Shown here piece after piece: positions 24,001-30,202 of a stretch of 64,000 nucleotides of DNA. The translations under genes and the position numbers were made by a program. Position 1 is the first letter of the stretch; every line of letters begins with the position of its first letter. Under the pieces are notes generated by a model. It did not search any database. It was not told where the DNA came from and worked only from the letters and a program-made list of their open reading frames with translations. The stretch covers positions 2,251,385-2,315,384 of the forward strand of contig CM067084.1 of the NCBI GenBank assembly GCA_034008185.1. Direction: 5' to 3'. Origin of the DNA: Gorsachius magnificus (lineage: Eukaryota; Chordata; Aves; Pelecaniformes; Ardeidae).

Positions 24001-24574
24001 CAGCATGGGTATGAGAATTAAGAGGTTATTTTTGCATCTTTTCTTTTTTTTTTTTTAAATATTCTTTAGTTAACCAGCCAGTCACACTGTGCTGTGGTGG
24101 ACTGACTATGCATGAAACACCATTACAGGGATTGTGCCAATGACATTATTACCCATTGCTTATTTCTGTCTGTCAAATGACACGTGGGAATCATGACAGC
24201 CAAGTACAATTGACAGCAGACAAGAGGCTGCTCAAAATAGTGCTGGCAAAATTGTCCAAAGACTCAGCAATGATGAAAACAACAAAAGCTCATCTATACT
24301 TAAGAAACTGCCCCAAATTTACAACTCACTTCCTTCAGCCTCTTCTGCACATCTCTACCTTTCTGTGAATATTCTTCCAGAACGTTTTCCATATGTTCTT
24401 TGCCAGCACCGCTCATGTTTTTTTTCTCAGGATTAGTATGTATTTCATATTTGGAACAGGAGACACTATTGGGTGGCCTGCTACCAGTACTAGAAGCAGC
24501 TGAGTTTTCCATCACTTTGTTGAGAATGGAAGAAGCTAAAACATTCTGGTTGCCAAGAAATGGGCTAGCAGCAC
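56..24574 (-). CDS. CCDC158: CCDC158, coiled-coil domain-containing protein 158 (partial gene, 19 exons)
   Basis: Nineteen minus-strand exons read in order give about 2944 coding bases. Splice phases match at every junction and there is no internal stop. The translation follows human CCDC158 (about 1113 residues, recalled from memory) almost end to end: the GKEH..VLEEY start, the ESQSQE block, [40 protein letters not shown] and ELQGPGY. The protein is rich in E, K, Q and L with heptad periodicity and has no signal peptide or membrane segment, so it is a long cytoplasmic coiled-coil rod. Its function is poorly known and none is inferred here. About 130-140 C-terminal residues should lie left of position 1, and the N-terminal start is unresolved. 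Introns range from about 100 bases (10473-10918 is 446, 23557-23809 is 253) to 3.3 kb. Identification is very secure; one acceptor (at 21695) is abnormal. Confidence 0.95.
470..526 (-). CDS. CCDC158: CCDC158 exon 18 (57 bases)
   Basis: The acceptor ends CCATGCAG and the donor is ACG|GTGAGA. The phase matches exon 17. It encodes [19 protein letters not shown], which aligns with human SLRDSTEGSKSSETLSRE (RD.TE and ET..R conserved). A CR1 insertion lies in the intron between this exon and exon 17. Confidence 0.75.
527..2836 (-). other. CCDC158: CCDC158 intron between exons 17 and 18
   Basis: Non-coding. The CR1 element at 739-1595 fills more than a third of it. The rest is AT-rich with a poly-A run near 2139-2154. 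No further exon with matching phase was seen. Confidence 0.75.
739..1595 (+). mobile_element. CR1 LINE, 5'-truncated, with long intact reverse-transcriptase remnant
   Basis: An open frame at 749-1510 (253 codons) reads as the C-terminal part of CR1 ORF2. It shows the motifs [60 protein letters not shown] and [18 protein letters not shown]. It is followed by a short 3'UTR and two copies of the ATTCTATG-type 3' terminal repeat ending at about 1595. The absence of stops or frameshifts over 250 codons suggests a fairly young copy. It is 5'-truncated, as nearly all CR1 copies are, so it cannot move itself. It sits antisense in a CCDC158 intron. The 5' boundary is approximate. Confidence 0.93.
2837..2896 (-). 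CDS. CCDC158: CCDC158 exon 17 (60 bases)
   Basis: The acceptor has a long pyrimidine tract ending CTACACAG and the donor is AGAG|GTGAGA. The phase matches exon 16 (two bases carried over). It encodes [15 protein letters not shown], which aligns with human DCITESSLRSDMCHR. Short and divergent, but splice sites, phase and the LRSD.C.R motif agree. Confidence 0.78.
2897..3984 (-). other. CCDC158: CCDC158 intron between exons 16 and 17
   Basis: About 1.1 kb, AT-rich. Short open frames on both strands have no splice borders or recognisable protein content. Nothing else seen. Confidence 0.7.
3985..4148 (-). CDS. CCDC158: CCDC158 exon 16
   Basis: The acceptor ends TTATTTCAG and the donor is CAT|GTAAGA. 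The exon is 54 codons plus two bases. It encodes [20 protein letters not shown], followed by a polar stretch ending LATVRNT. The human counterpart is TLKEDPTRDLKQLLQELRS. It was too broken up by stops in other frames to appear as a long open frame and was found by exon walking. Confidence 0.9.
4149..6176 (-). other. CCDC158: CCDC158 intron between exons 15 and 16
   Basis: About 2.0 kb of AT-rich sequence with short homopolymers (T run near 5551-5564, A runs near 5845 and 6000). No exon or repeat family recognised. Confidence 0.7.
6177..6302 (-). CDS. CCDC158: CCDC158 exon 15
   Basis: The acceptor ends TTTCTGCAG and the donor is CAC|GTGAGT. The exon is 42 codons, phase 0 at both ends. It begins [17 protein letters not shown], matching human ELQGPGYTSNSSLKPRL, then becomes Ser/Pro/Ala-rich and only loosely similar. 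This marks the change from coiled coil to the low-complexity C-terminal part. GC content is higher than in the flanking introns. Confidence 0.92.
7220..7320 (+). repeat. Degraded ancient amniote interspersed repeat (family uncertain)
   Basis: The stretch from GGCCTGAAGAAGG to CCTTGTCTCTCTAAT resembles, from memory, a repeat common in turtles and crocodilians: a CCTGAAGAAG start, a middle with CTAACAG and AGTAAAAGG, and an ACCTTGTCTCTCTAAT end. It is much diverged and would be an old insertion. The family name was not recalled with certainty. It lies in the intron between CCDC158 exons 14 and 15. Confidence 0.45.
7660..7752 (-). CDS. CCDC158: CCDC158 exon 14
   Basis: The acceptor is a strong pyrimidine tract ending CTTACAG and the donor is AAA|GTAAGT. 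The exon is 31 codons, phase 0 at both ends. It encodes [20 protein letters not shown] and [11 protein letters not shown], matching human ASLQFAECQDIIQRQEQESV and RLKLQHTLDIK. This is the last exon of the continuous coiled-coil region. Confidence 0.95.
7753..9414 (-). other. CCDC158: CCDC158 intron between exons 13 and 14
   Basis: About 1.66 kb. A 94-codon plus-strand frame at 8464-8748 has no supporting motif. Nothing else recognised. Confidence 0.7.
9415..9573 (-). CDS. CCDC158: CCDC158 exon 13
   Basis: The acceptor ends AAATTCAG and the donor is AAG|GTAATT. The exon is 53 codons, phase 0 at both ends. It encodes [17 protein letters not shown], then [20 protein letters not shown] and ETALDK. 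Human: EKHFLKEEKSKLSQELS, GELEVLRSQERRLKEK, EVALDK. Confidence 0.95.
9574..10359 (-). other. CCDC158: CCDC158 intron between exons 12 and 13
   Basis: 786 bases, purine-rich on the plus strand. Nothing recognised. Confidence 0.7.
10360..10472 (-). CDS. CCDC158: CCDC158 exon 12
   Basis: The acceptor ends TTTTACAG. The exon encodes [16 protein letters not shown], then [20 protein letters not shown] and K, almost identical to human [20 protein letters not shown] and [17 protein letters not shown]. The donor is AAG|GTCACA, a poor match to the consensus after the invariant GT. The next exon requires phase 0 here. Confidence 0.93.
10919..11071 (-). CDS. CCDC158: CCDC158 exon 11
   Basis: The acceptor ends TCTCACCAG and the donor is ATG|GTAATT. 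The exon has two bases completing Glu, 50 codons and one base over. It encodes [18 protein letters not shown], then [20 protein letters not shown] and MGGSDGH. Human: [42 protein letters not shown]. Confidence 0.95.
11072..12388 (-). other. CCDC158: CCDC158 intron between exons 10 and 11
   Basis: About 1.3 kb. No repeat family or exon recognised. Confidence 0.7.
12389..12578 (-). CDS. CCDC158: CCDC158 exon 10
   Basis: The acceptor ends AAGTAG and the donor is GCAG|GTAGGG. The exon is 63 codons plus one base. It encodes [18 protein letters not shown], then [19 protein letters not shown] and [10 protein letters not shown]. The human counterpart contains [19 protein letters not shown] and TSRSELNNLS. 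Confidence 0.94.
12579..13346 (-). other. CCDC158: CCDC158 intron between exons 9 and 10
   Basis: 768 bases. Open frames on the plus strand (for example 12616-12927) look like chance. Nothing else recognised. Confidence 0.7.
13347..13829 (-). CDS. CCDC158: CCDC158 exon 9 (largest exon, 161 codons)
   Basis: The acceptor ends ATTACTCAG and the donor is CAG|GTGTGC. The exon begins [10 protein letters not shown] and runs through [47 protein letters not shown] and [19 protein letters not shown] to ELQ. Human CCDC158 has MAAIQGKNES through the same NMTQLVGQHGRTAGAM block. It is a continuous coiled coil and the best conserved long stretch in the window. Confidence 0.97.
13830..15092 (-). other. CCDC158: CCDC158 intron between exons 8 and 9
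   Basis: About 1.26 kb, strongly AT-rich, with A runs near 14086 and 14188. No repeat family recognised. Confidence 0.7.
15093..15290 (-). CDS. CCDC158: CCDC158 exon 8
   Basis: The acceptor ends CTTGCAG. The exon is 66 codons, phase 0 at both ends. It encodes [19 protein letters not shown], then [18 protein letters not shown], ending ECHRQMECQ. Human equivalents are [33 protein letters not shown] and ECQGQMERQ. The donor required by the next exon is CAG|GTTGGT; a stronger GTGAGC lies four bases further into the intron but would shift the frame. Confidence 0.93.
15291..16813 (-). other. CCDC158: CCDC158 intron between exons 7 and 8
   Basis: About 1.5 kb, AT-rich. Nothing recognised. Confidence 0.7.
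16814..16933 (-). CDS. CCDC158: CCDC158 exon 7
   Basis: The acceptor ends TTCTAG and the donor is TTG|GTAAAA. The exon is exactly 40 codons, phase 0 at both ends. It encodes [18 protein letters not shown] and [15 protein letters not shown], matching human ELEKQLVLANSELTEA and SQESGNLDDQLQKLL. Confidence 0.92.
16934..20269 (-). other. CCDC158: CCDC158 intron between exons 6 and 7 (largest internal intron)
   Basis: 3.3 kb. It holds several short open frames (60-106 codons) on both strands, none with recognisable content. A weak tRNA-like stretch at about 19935-19985 was considered and rejected. Confidence 0.7.
20270..20384 (-). CDS. CCDC158: CCDC158 exon 6
   Basis: The acceptor ends TTCTCAG and the donor is AAG|GTGTGT. 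The exon has one base completing Gln plus 38 codons. It encodes [20 protein letters not shown] and [18 protein letters not shown], matching human EQARNQNS...[23 protein letters not shown]. It ends in phase 0 and is followed by the largest internal intron (3.3 kb). Confidence 0.94.
20385..21584 (-). other. CCDC158: CCDC158 intron between exons 5 and 6
   Basis: 1.2 kb, AT-rich. Nothing recognised. Confidence 0.7.
21585..21695 (-). CDS. CCDC158: CCDC158 exon 5 (non-canonical AC acceptor)
   Basis: The exon encodes [15 protein letters not shown], then [12 protein letters not shown], clearly the human [15 protein letters not shown]...IQSQMEIIQ segment. The donor is TTCA|GTATGT. The left boundary is set by homology and phase: the G at 21695 completes the Arg codon AG|G. 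The two intron bases before it (21697-21696) read AC, not AG. The nearest upstream AG would bring a TGA or TAA into frame. The coding content is certain; how the intron is removed is not. Confidence 0.85.
21869..22380 (-). mobile_element. CR1 LINE 3' portion, second subfamily
   Basis: On the minus strand, frame 21965-22351 (128 codons) reads as the end of CR1 ORF2: [40 protein letters not shown] and [18 protein letters not shown]. The 3'UTR contains GGTTGGACTAGATGACCTC and a GGTCCCTTCCAACCC-like end, closing with ATTCTATG-type repeats at about 21869-21887. Its 3'UTR and protein differ from the copy at 739-1595, so it is a different CR1 subfamily. It takes up nearly half of the CCDC158 intron at 21696-22811, in the same direction as the gene and about 175 bases upstream of the abnormal acceptor. 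Confidence 0.95.
22812..22888 (-). CDS. CCDC158: CCDC158 exon 4 (77 bases)
   Basis: The acceptor is CAATAG and the donor is TAG|GTACCT. The exon encodes [17 protein letters not shown] and LLLQQHQN, equivalent to human VEDQLEALKSESQNK and LLLQQHQD. It enters in phase 0 and leaves two bases (AG) of an Arg codon. The following intron contains a CR1 insertion and ends abnormally. Confidence 0.9.
23229..23556 (-). CDS. CCDC158: CCDC158 exon 3
   Basis: The acceptor ends ACTCAG and the donor is CTG|GTATGT. The exon has one base completing an Arg codon plus 109 codons. It encodes [16 protein letters not shown], then [20 protein letters not shown], then [13 protein letters not shown]. It corresponds to human RRESQSQEDLRNQLQN through EISYLKGRIFP. 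Coiled-coil throughout. Confidence 0.95.
23810..23919 (-). CDS. CCDC158: CCDC158 exon 2
   Basis: The acceptor is a long T/C tract ending in CTTTAG; the donor is CAG|GTATGA. The exon is 110 bases, enters in phase 0 and leaves 2 bases over. It encodes [12 protein letters not shown] and [14 protein letters not shown], matching human NELHEKQKFYLRQ and DLQTKLQEMQMERD. It is too short to stand out as an open frame and was found by walking from the neighbouring exons. Confidence 0.93.
24330..24574 (-). CDS. CCDC158: CCDC158 exon 1 (first secure coding exon)
   Basis: The acceptor is a pyrimidine-rich tract ending in TTTCAG and the donor is GAA|GTGAGT, a strong site. The exon has 2 bases completing a codon plus 81 codons. 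It encodes [17 protein letters not shown], then [11 protein letters not shown], then [14 protein letters not shown], which parallels the human SSIRGTIIENTSSAG, KYEVELD and GKEHFERVLEEYS. Homology extends upstream of the first in-frame ATG (24512, good Kozak context with G at -3 and +4), so that ATG is probably internal and the true start lies in an earlier exon. Confidence 0.93.
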
Positions 24575-27500
24575 CTGAAAGGCAGAAAAATTTAAGTGTT
24601 GAAACAAGAGTCGTTACACGAGAATAAAGTCATCTATACAAAGTGGGCATTAGTGCCTCTCAGTGCCTATCTATTGATAGCCAAGCCTAGGAATCGTCTT
24701 TTCTAAGGACAACAAACCCAGCCAATTCTAGGGTTGCACACTGGGTGGGGAATGCCACAGTGTCCAGAGACCACCTCAGAACTGCTCTGCCTTTACCTTG
24801 GGCTTGCACCAACAAGAGCTGTTCAAGATGCAGGGCCTAAAGAGGATTCAACTTGAAACTTGAGTTTATGACCACCCTTCTAAATCACATAATAGCATGC
24901 AATGTTTACAGTGATTTAGTCCAAAATCTTGTTCTGAAATGTGTTTAATACTTGCCCAGACTAGGCATATTGCCACTTCGTAAAGATTCCTCATGACTCA
25001 AAAAATGTGTCATTGATTCCACTGGGAATTTGGTGGCTGCTTTGTGGAGTTTTTATTTTGTTTGCCTTTCCAGTGCCTCCCTGCGCAACAGCACACAGAA
25101 ACATTTGCTGAAAAGGCAGGGCTGAACACAGAAGAGTATCCAGCTGCACGGTGACACAAATGCAACTTGAAATGAGTAACTGAAAAGACAAGGGAAACTA
25201 AAGAATTTATTTGGTAATGCTGTTGTATTTTCCTGGTTTGCACTTAGATTTGGCAACACAGCGCCACATCTTCAACTGCTGCAGCTCCGCTGTGATCAAC
25301 TCGACTATTGTGTTTCGCCACTAGCAGGCATAATGTATAAAAGTCCAAACAAGTACAATAACACTTCATCAAAAAACAGAACTAAACTGGTTTATCTTCT
25401 GAAAAAGGATTTCCTTCTATTTATGCATTTTTTCTCCTAGCTGGCCACTAAAATGCTACCTTACTGACACAAAACTGTAACTGTATGGTCAATCAAACCC
25501 ACAGAAACCTGTCAAACACTTCATTTGCAGGCATAATAAGAAACATCTCAGAAAACATGTAGAATCAGAGAAGTGTTTGGTTATATAGAACCTCAAGCAC
25601 AGAAGAAAGGAAACCTGTGCAGATTCACACCATCTTATTTTTCCTACATTCCGGGGAGGGGGGTGGGTGGCAATGTGTGTGTGCAAAGAAAGTAGACAGA
25701 TAAGGAAAAAAAAAAGGCAAAAGGAATTTTTCTGACCAAGAGAAGAAATCCAGTCTAAGTGAGAGTAATAGGCAAGTTTTGGCAGTTCACCTATAAGCTG
25801 TCAATAGAAGAAAGCTAAGAGGAAACACGAAGAAAAAATAGTTGAGGGACAAAGAGAAATCTAATATTATGGAAAAATATTTTACGTGGCAAGCCTACAG
25901 GTGAGGGAGGAATATGAGATCAGCAAGGAGAGCAGCTCCCTGTCATTTAGCATCAGTACTGTTGTGTGTGCACAGCAGGACTGTGACATTCCCAAATGAC
26001 CCAATTACAACATGCACAGTTGATTTCTGTCCACGCAGCGTTTTTTTTTTTCACAATGCAACAGGTCCCTGTGTCTGTGCACTGCACTTGTTATGCCGCC
26101 TCTCTGCATTTGTATTAACACATCCTGGTAAACCTGGATTTTCACTCTATGACATTACTGATAAAAAAGATTAGAGGCCACCGATGCAAACAGAGCATGG
26201 AGAAAAGCATCCTGAGGAGTCTGTTACCCTGAAAGTGGAAACAAAGGGCATCAGCTACAGGCAAGGGTGGAGGTTCTCTCAACACTGCCCTGTTATTGTG
26301 GAGTATAACCTAAATGCATTAACAGGTTAAAAGAATGACTAGACAAACCCCCAGGACTAATAAATGACATTTGGGACAGACATTCCGATTCAGTAAGTCT
26401 TTACATTTTAATTCCCTAAGACACTAAGATACTGAGGTATACTAAGCAAAATTATCACTTTTTCCTGACCATTTTTCTACACATCTGCCACTACACACTG
26501 TTGCAATAAGCACAGTGGTGAGATGACACTTAGGTTTGATCCATCAGAATCTGAGTGAATCAGTAAATAGAAGCTTTAGAAGAAAAATACCATTCCCTGT
26601 TCTTCTCAGTGGGTCATTTATTTTCAAACTCATTAATGATCCTTTTTTGGGAGAAACTTTCATATATTAGATACACAACTGTCTATAAAAATCACTAAAT
26701 ACAAGCAACACCTTCAGGGAGGGAATCACCCAAACCAATAAATTTCACAGGTATCACTTTTCCAATGCTGAATTATTTTGAATCTAATAGTAGACAGAAT
26801 CCTGGACCCCTGCAAATTCATTATCAAAAGGCAGTACTATATCCTGTTACCTGTGCAGTAATACCAGTAGCTATATTGCCAGCAGACCTCATTCCACTGC
26901 AGATAGAAATGAAGCTATTATCCTGGCACACAAATTAAAATGATCAGTGTAATTCATCCTTCACCGTAGAGTGCCTTGGGCACCCATATCCTTAAATTTT
27001 GTGTTCACATCTTTCCTGTCACATTAGTACAACAGACTACACCTTAGGAATGTTTGCTTTCATTTTCAGTGAGTGTGCTGTTTACTGTAATGACAGACAG
27101 AAGGTACAGGAACTTCTTTAATAACAAACAAAACCTGTGTATTACCTTAATTCCTAGATATTCTCACTCATCGTAACAGCACCTGTGAAGAAAAAGATCT
27201 GCCCTTATTTTCTAATACATTAAGAATCAACTTTATGAATTTTGCCCTTCTAATTTTAATACTGCAGGAAGAATTAAAGGATATTGAGGGAGATAGTGTC
27301 TCTCCTGCTTTGTTTTGTCAGGATGAGCACAGATGCAGGCTTTTTTAAGTACTTGTTAGGATCGCCTGTTAAGTTTTGCAACAACAACAAAGTGGCAAAT
27401 CATATACACTACCACTTTCTTACATTGTTTCCAGATACAGAATTTTTCTACAAGAAACACTGAAGATGAGATTTCTATAAACGTCTGCCTTGATCTCATC

Positions 27501-27990
27501 TACAAATACTGTCTACCCCAATCTGCTTGATTAAAGCCAAAGACTTTTTCCTCACAAAAGTGCTTTTGGAGGTATGCCGGAAAGAAAAGAAAAATTGAAG
27601 TCTGGGATGAGCTCAACATGGGCAAGGCTAGACTTGTAGTACCTCTTGAGTTCTGGGAGCATGATTGCTATTACTAGTCCTTAAGGGACAAGTCTGCGAC
27701 CCTTTTCCTCACAGAAGAACAAAAAAAAAAAAAAAGGGAAAAATGGAGAAAAATTTATTACTTAGGCGTAGCTTTGAGCCAGATGGTACTTGATGGGGTT
27801 TTATTTGTGTTACTTGGATTTTCCAAGGTGACTGGTCCTCTGGAAGACATGGGACTACACCGTAAGTCAAGAGGTAGCTGCAGACCACCCTGGGTGCTTC
27901 CTAAGGGCACATAATGGAGAAAAGTTAAACCCTTTATCCCAGACTGCAACCCCCAATACCAGAAATGCTTCTCGAAAGTGAAAACGTTGT
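24575..27990 (-). other. Intron or 5' flank upstream of CCDC158 exon 1
   Basis: 3.4 kb, AT-rich, with poly-A runs at 25706-25717 and 27721-27735 and a T run at 26041-26050. A donor-like CCCAAG|GTAAAG occurs on the minus strand near 24795, but the frame behind it meets a stop within 15 codons. No convincing exon was found. Confidence 0.6.
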
Positions 27991-27999
27991 CTCCAACCT

Positions 28000-28560
28000 T
28001 CACACAGCAGCCCCTGAAAGTTCAACCACGCCACGACGACAGGCCCATGTTCCCCCAACCGGGTCGGACCCGTCACTCCCCCCCCAGCCCGCGTTTTCCC
28101 TGCGGCCAGGCCGAGCGCCGACAAAATGTCCACCGCAGGCGGCCACCTGCCTTTCCCTGGCGGGAAACGAGGGAGCCCCGGAGGGCCCGACCGGCCTCTC
28201 CGCCTGCGCAGGTCTCTGCTGAAGTCCCTCCAGCCTCTCCAAACCCTCCACACCGCCGCTCCGAGGGGCTTTTGACTTCAACAGGGCGGGCACCCGCTAT
28301 TGCCTCCCCACGGGCTGCTCCCTCACGGTGAGGAAAACCCGTGTCGCCCCTTCTCCGGCCTCCTCCCCGGGAAGGGGCCCTCGGGCGGCTGCGACCCGAT
28401 CCTCTGGGAGCCGCCCGCTTCACCTCAGCGGGGCCGCGGGGAAGCTGTGGCGGGGAAGCCAGCGGCCGCACAACCCGAGCGCCGGCGCTCGACCCCCCAG
28501 GCCCAAAATGGCCGCTCACGTCTGCCCCCCTCAGGCTGTGGGCGCAGGAGGGAAGGCGCC
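28000..28560. promoter_or_regulatory. CpG island, probable CCDC158 promoter
   Basis: About 560 bases stand out as GC-rich with many CpG dinucleotides in an otherwise AT-rich window. The plus strand has AAAATGGCCGC at 28504-28514, close to the YY1 motif found near many start sites. On the minus strand a splice donor CACC|GTGAGG lies after 28327, so a transcript starting near 28.5 kb could splice to CCDC158 exon 1 at 24574; the phase and open frame would permit coding, but no in-frame ATG was seen. On the plus strand a donor CACG|GTGAGG shares the same boundary base, so a divergent transcript is also possible. Which gene it serves is inference from position. Confidence 0.6.
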
Positions 28561-28564
28561 CTAT

Positions 28565-29660
28565 CGGTTTTTGGATTGTAATGGCAGGTGATTTAATGAT
28601 GCCGTGCTTGAGGCTGGAGATAAAAATCCTCTCATACAGGAGTAGAGGAGGGCCTGGGTCATCTTCCTCATGCTATTTGGCCAGCAAGGTAGCACATTTT
28701 GAGGGGTGACCATGAGCTGACTGAAGGCAGAAGTTGAGGTGAGGCAGCTTCCTCCCGCCAGAGAAAAGGCCCGAGGGCCAAAAGCATCATCCCAAAAATC
28801 CACTTCAGAAATAAAAATCAAAATCTTTTGATTTTTACACCAATCTTTTCAGAGATTAATTGTTTTTGAATTCCCAAAGGGGACTGCTTGACTGGTATTT
28901 TCAATTCTCAGTGAGAGAAGGGGAGCAGAGTCAAAGAGACGATCGCTTTACTTCAGCAAAGAAAATGATGTGGCTGACTGATGCATTTTGGATCTTGATT
29001 TCAGGAGGGAACACGCAGACGTCAAGTTATTCGAAGTAATAGCCAACAGCTTATAACAGACACACCATGTTCCAAGTTTCCAGAAACAGGTGTATGAACT
29101 GAGCCCAAAACAAAATCATCAGAGAGCTGGAGAGCTTAAGTCTGAGCAAACTCTGGAGACAGATGTGTACGTTTATATATTTAAATACCTCACTAAGAGG
29201 AAAACTGCATAACCATTCTTCAACGGAGAACGCAACATTTTAATTTACAAGAGAAGGAAACCATTCACCTAGTGCTAAAAGACAACCCTAAAAACAAAGG
29301 GAGAAAAGTGGTTTTATGTGGCCTACTTCAGACTGAGTGAAGAAAAGTAAGAATTAACCAGCTGAAAATAGATCTCTGGTCTCCACTCTCCGACCTGCAC
29401 TGCGCTCCGGAACGGTCAGTGCCTCAGATGCAAAAAACATACTCAGAGGATGGAAAACAGCTCGAGAAGGACTTTTGCACCACCCAGAAAAAGAGGCAGC
29501 ACCAAAAAGATGTATTTTTTCTTCTTTCCACTGAGAAAAGAGGCAAAGGAGTTTAGAGGTAAAGATGCTGTACAATATCCTGAAGCTAGATTTCAATGCT
29601 CAAACAGCCTCAGGTGTTAACAAAGCATGAAAACTCATCTAGGAGGCGGACGGCACCTAC
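28565..29660. other. Non-coding stretch between CpG island and candidate upstream exon
   Basis: About 1.1 kb of mixed composition. No exon, repeat family or RNA gene recognised. Confidence 0.55.
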
Positions 29661-29727
29661 CTTGACGGACAGTGGTGAGGTTTGTTTTGCCTGTATTTTG
29701 GACGGTGCACTGAGGTGTTGCTCCTTG
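29661..29727 (-). CDS. Candidate upstream exon of CCDC158 (67 bases)
   Basis: On the minus strand a good acceptor (CTTTCCCCACAG) and a good donor (AAG|GTAGGT) bound 67 open bases. Read as 22 codons plus one base they give QGATPQCTVQNTGKTNLTTV, RQ and a G that exactly completes the split codon of CCDC158 exon 1. No ATG is present, so it would need an exon further upstream or be 5'UTR. No similarity to the human N-terminus is evident. It may instead belong to another transcript. Confidence 0.4.
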
Positions 29728-29813
29728 CTGTGGGGAAAGGAGCGGGGCACTCATCAACTCGCATGGGCTCCGGGTTTTGCTCCCAAACCCCTCCGCAAGC
29801 CGTTGGGAGCCAC

Positions 29814-30200
29814 CTGCCCCTTACCCCAACCCCTTTGCCCGACTCGGTAGCCTTGGGAACAGACTCCTCCTCTGGAGCTGATCATGTGCATGAGGGGGAG
29901 CCAATAAACGCCGCATCCAGTCTTTGATTTCTCCTCAAAGTGGCATTCAAAGTCCGGCTTCCGCGGGAAACGGGATAGCTCTTCCCCCTCAGGGCCGTGG
30001 CGGGGGGCTCTCTGCGGAGCATTGCCTCGCCTGGCAGCAGGTGCCTTTTTCGTCTGCTCTTTCGTGGGAGTGCAGGCCTTCAGCACCCCAACCTCTTTGC
30101 TGCTTCCCCCTGCAACTCCTGAAACAGCAGTTACAACCTGGGGACAGAATAATTCTGGATGTAATTCCTGAATAACTTTTCTCCTATTTGGGGAATATCT
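29814..30200 (-). CDS. Candidate upstream exon, GC-rich, up to 129 codons
   Basis: On the minus strand a strong acceptor (TTTTTCTTCTCAG) is followed by an open frame of 129 codons in phase 0. It starts RYSPNRRKVIQELHPELF and contains SRFPRKPDFECHFEEKSKTG and MHM. Possible phase-0 donors are CAG|GTGGCT at 29814 (weak) and CAG|GTTGTA at 30138, which would leave a 63-base exon. Either would splice in frame to the candidate at 29661-29727. The right half is GC-rich, where open frames occur by chance. No protein family recognised. Confidence 0.27.
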
Positions 30201-30202
30201 CT

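Noticed and set aside
24781..24830. Minus-strand donor-like CCCAAG|GTAAAG as the end of the CCDC158 first exon
   Set aside because: The required frame (ending LEQLLLVQAQ) hits a TAG shortly upstream and has no ATG or good acceptor.
28073..28519. 148-codon minus-strand and several plus-strand open frames in the CpG island
   Set aside because: GC-rich DNA has few stop codons; frames are open on both strands, rich in Ala, Gly, Pro and Arg, and the longest starts at GTG, not ATG.
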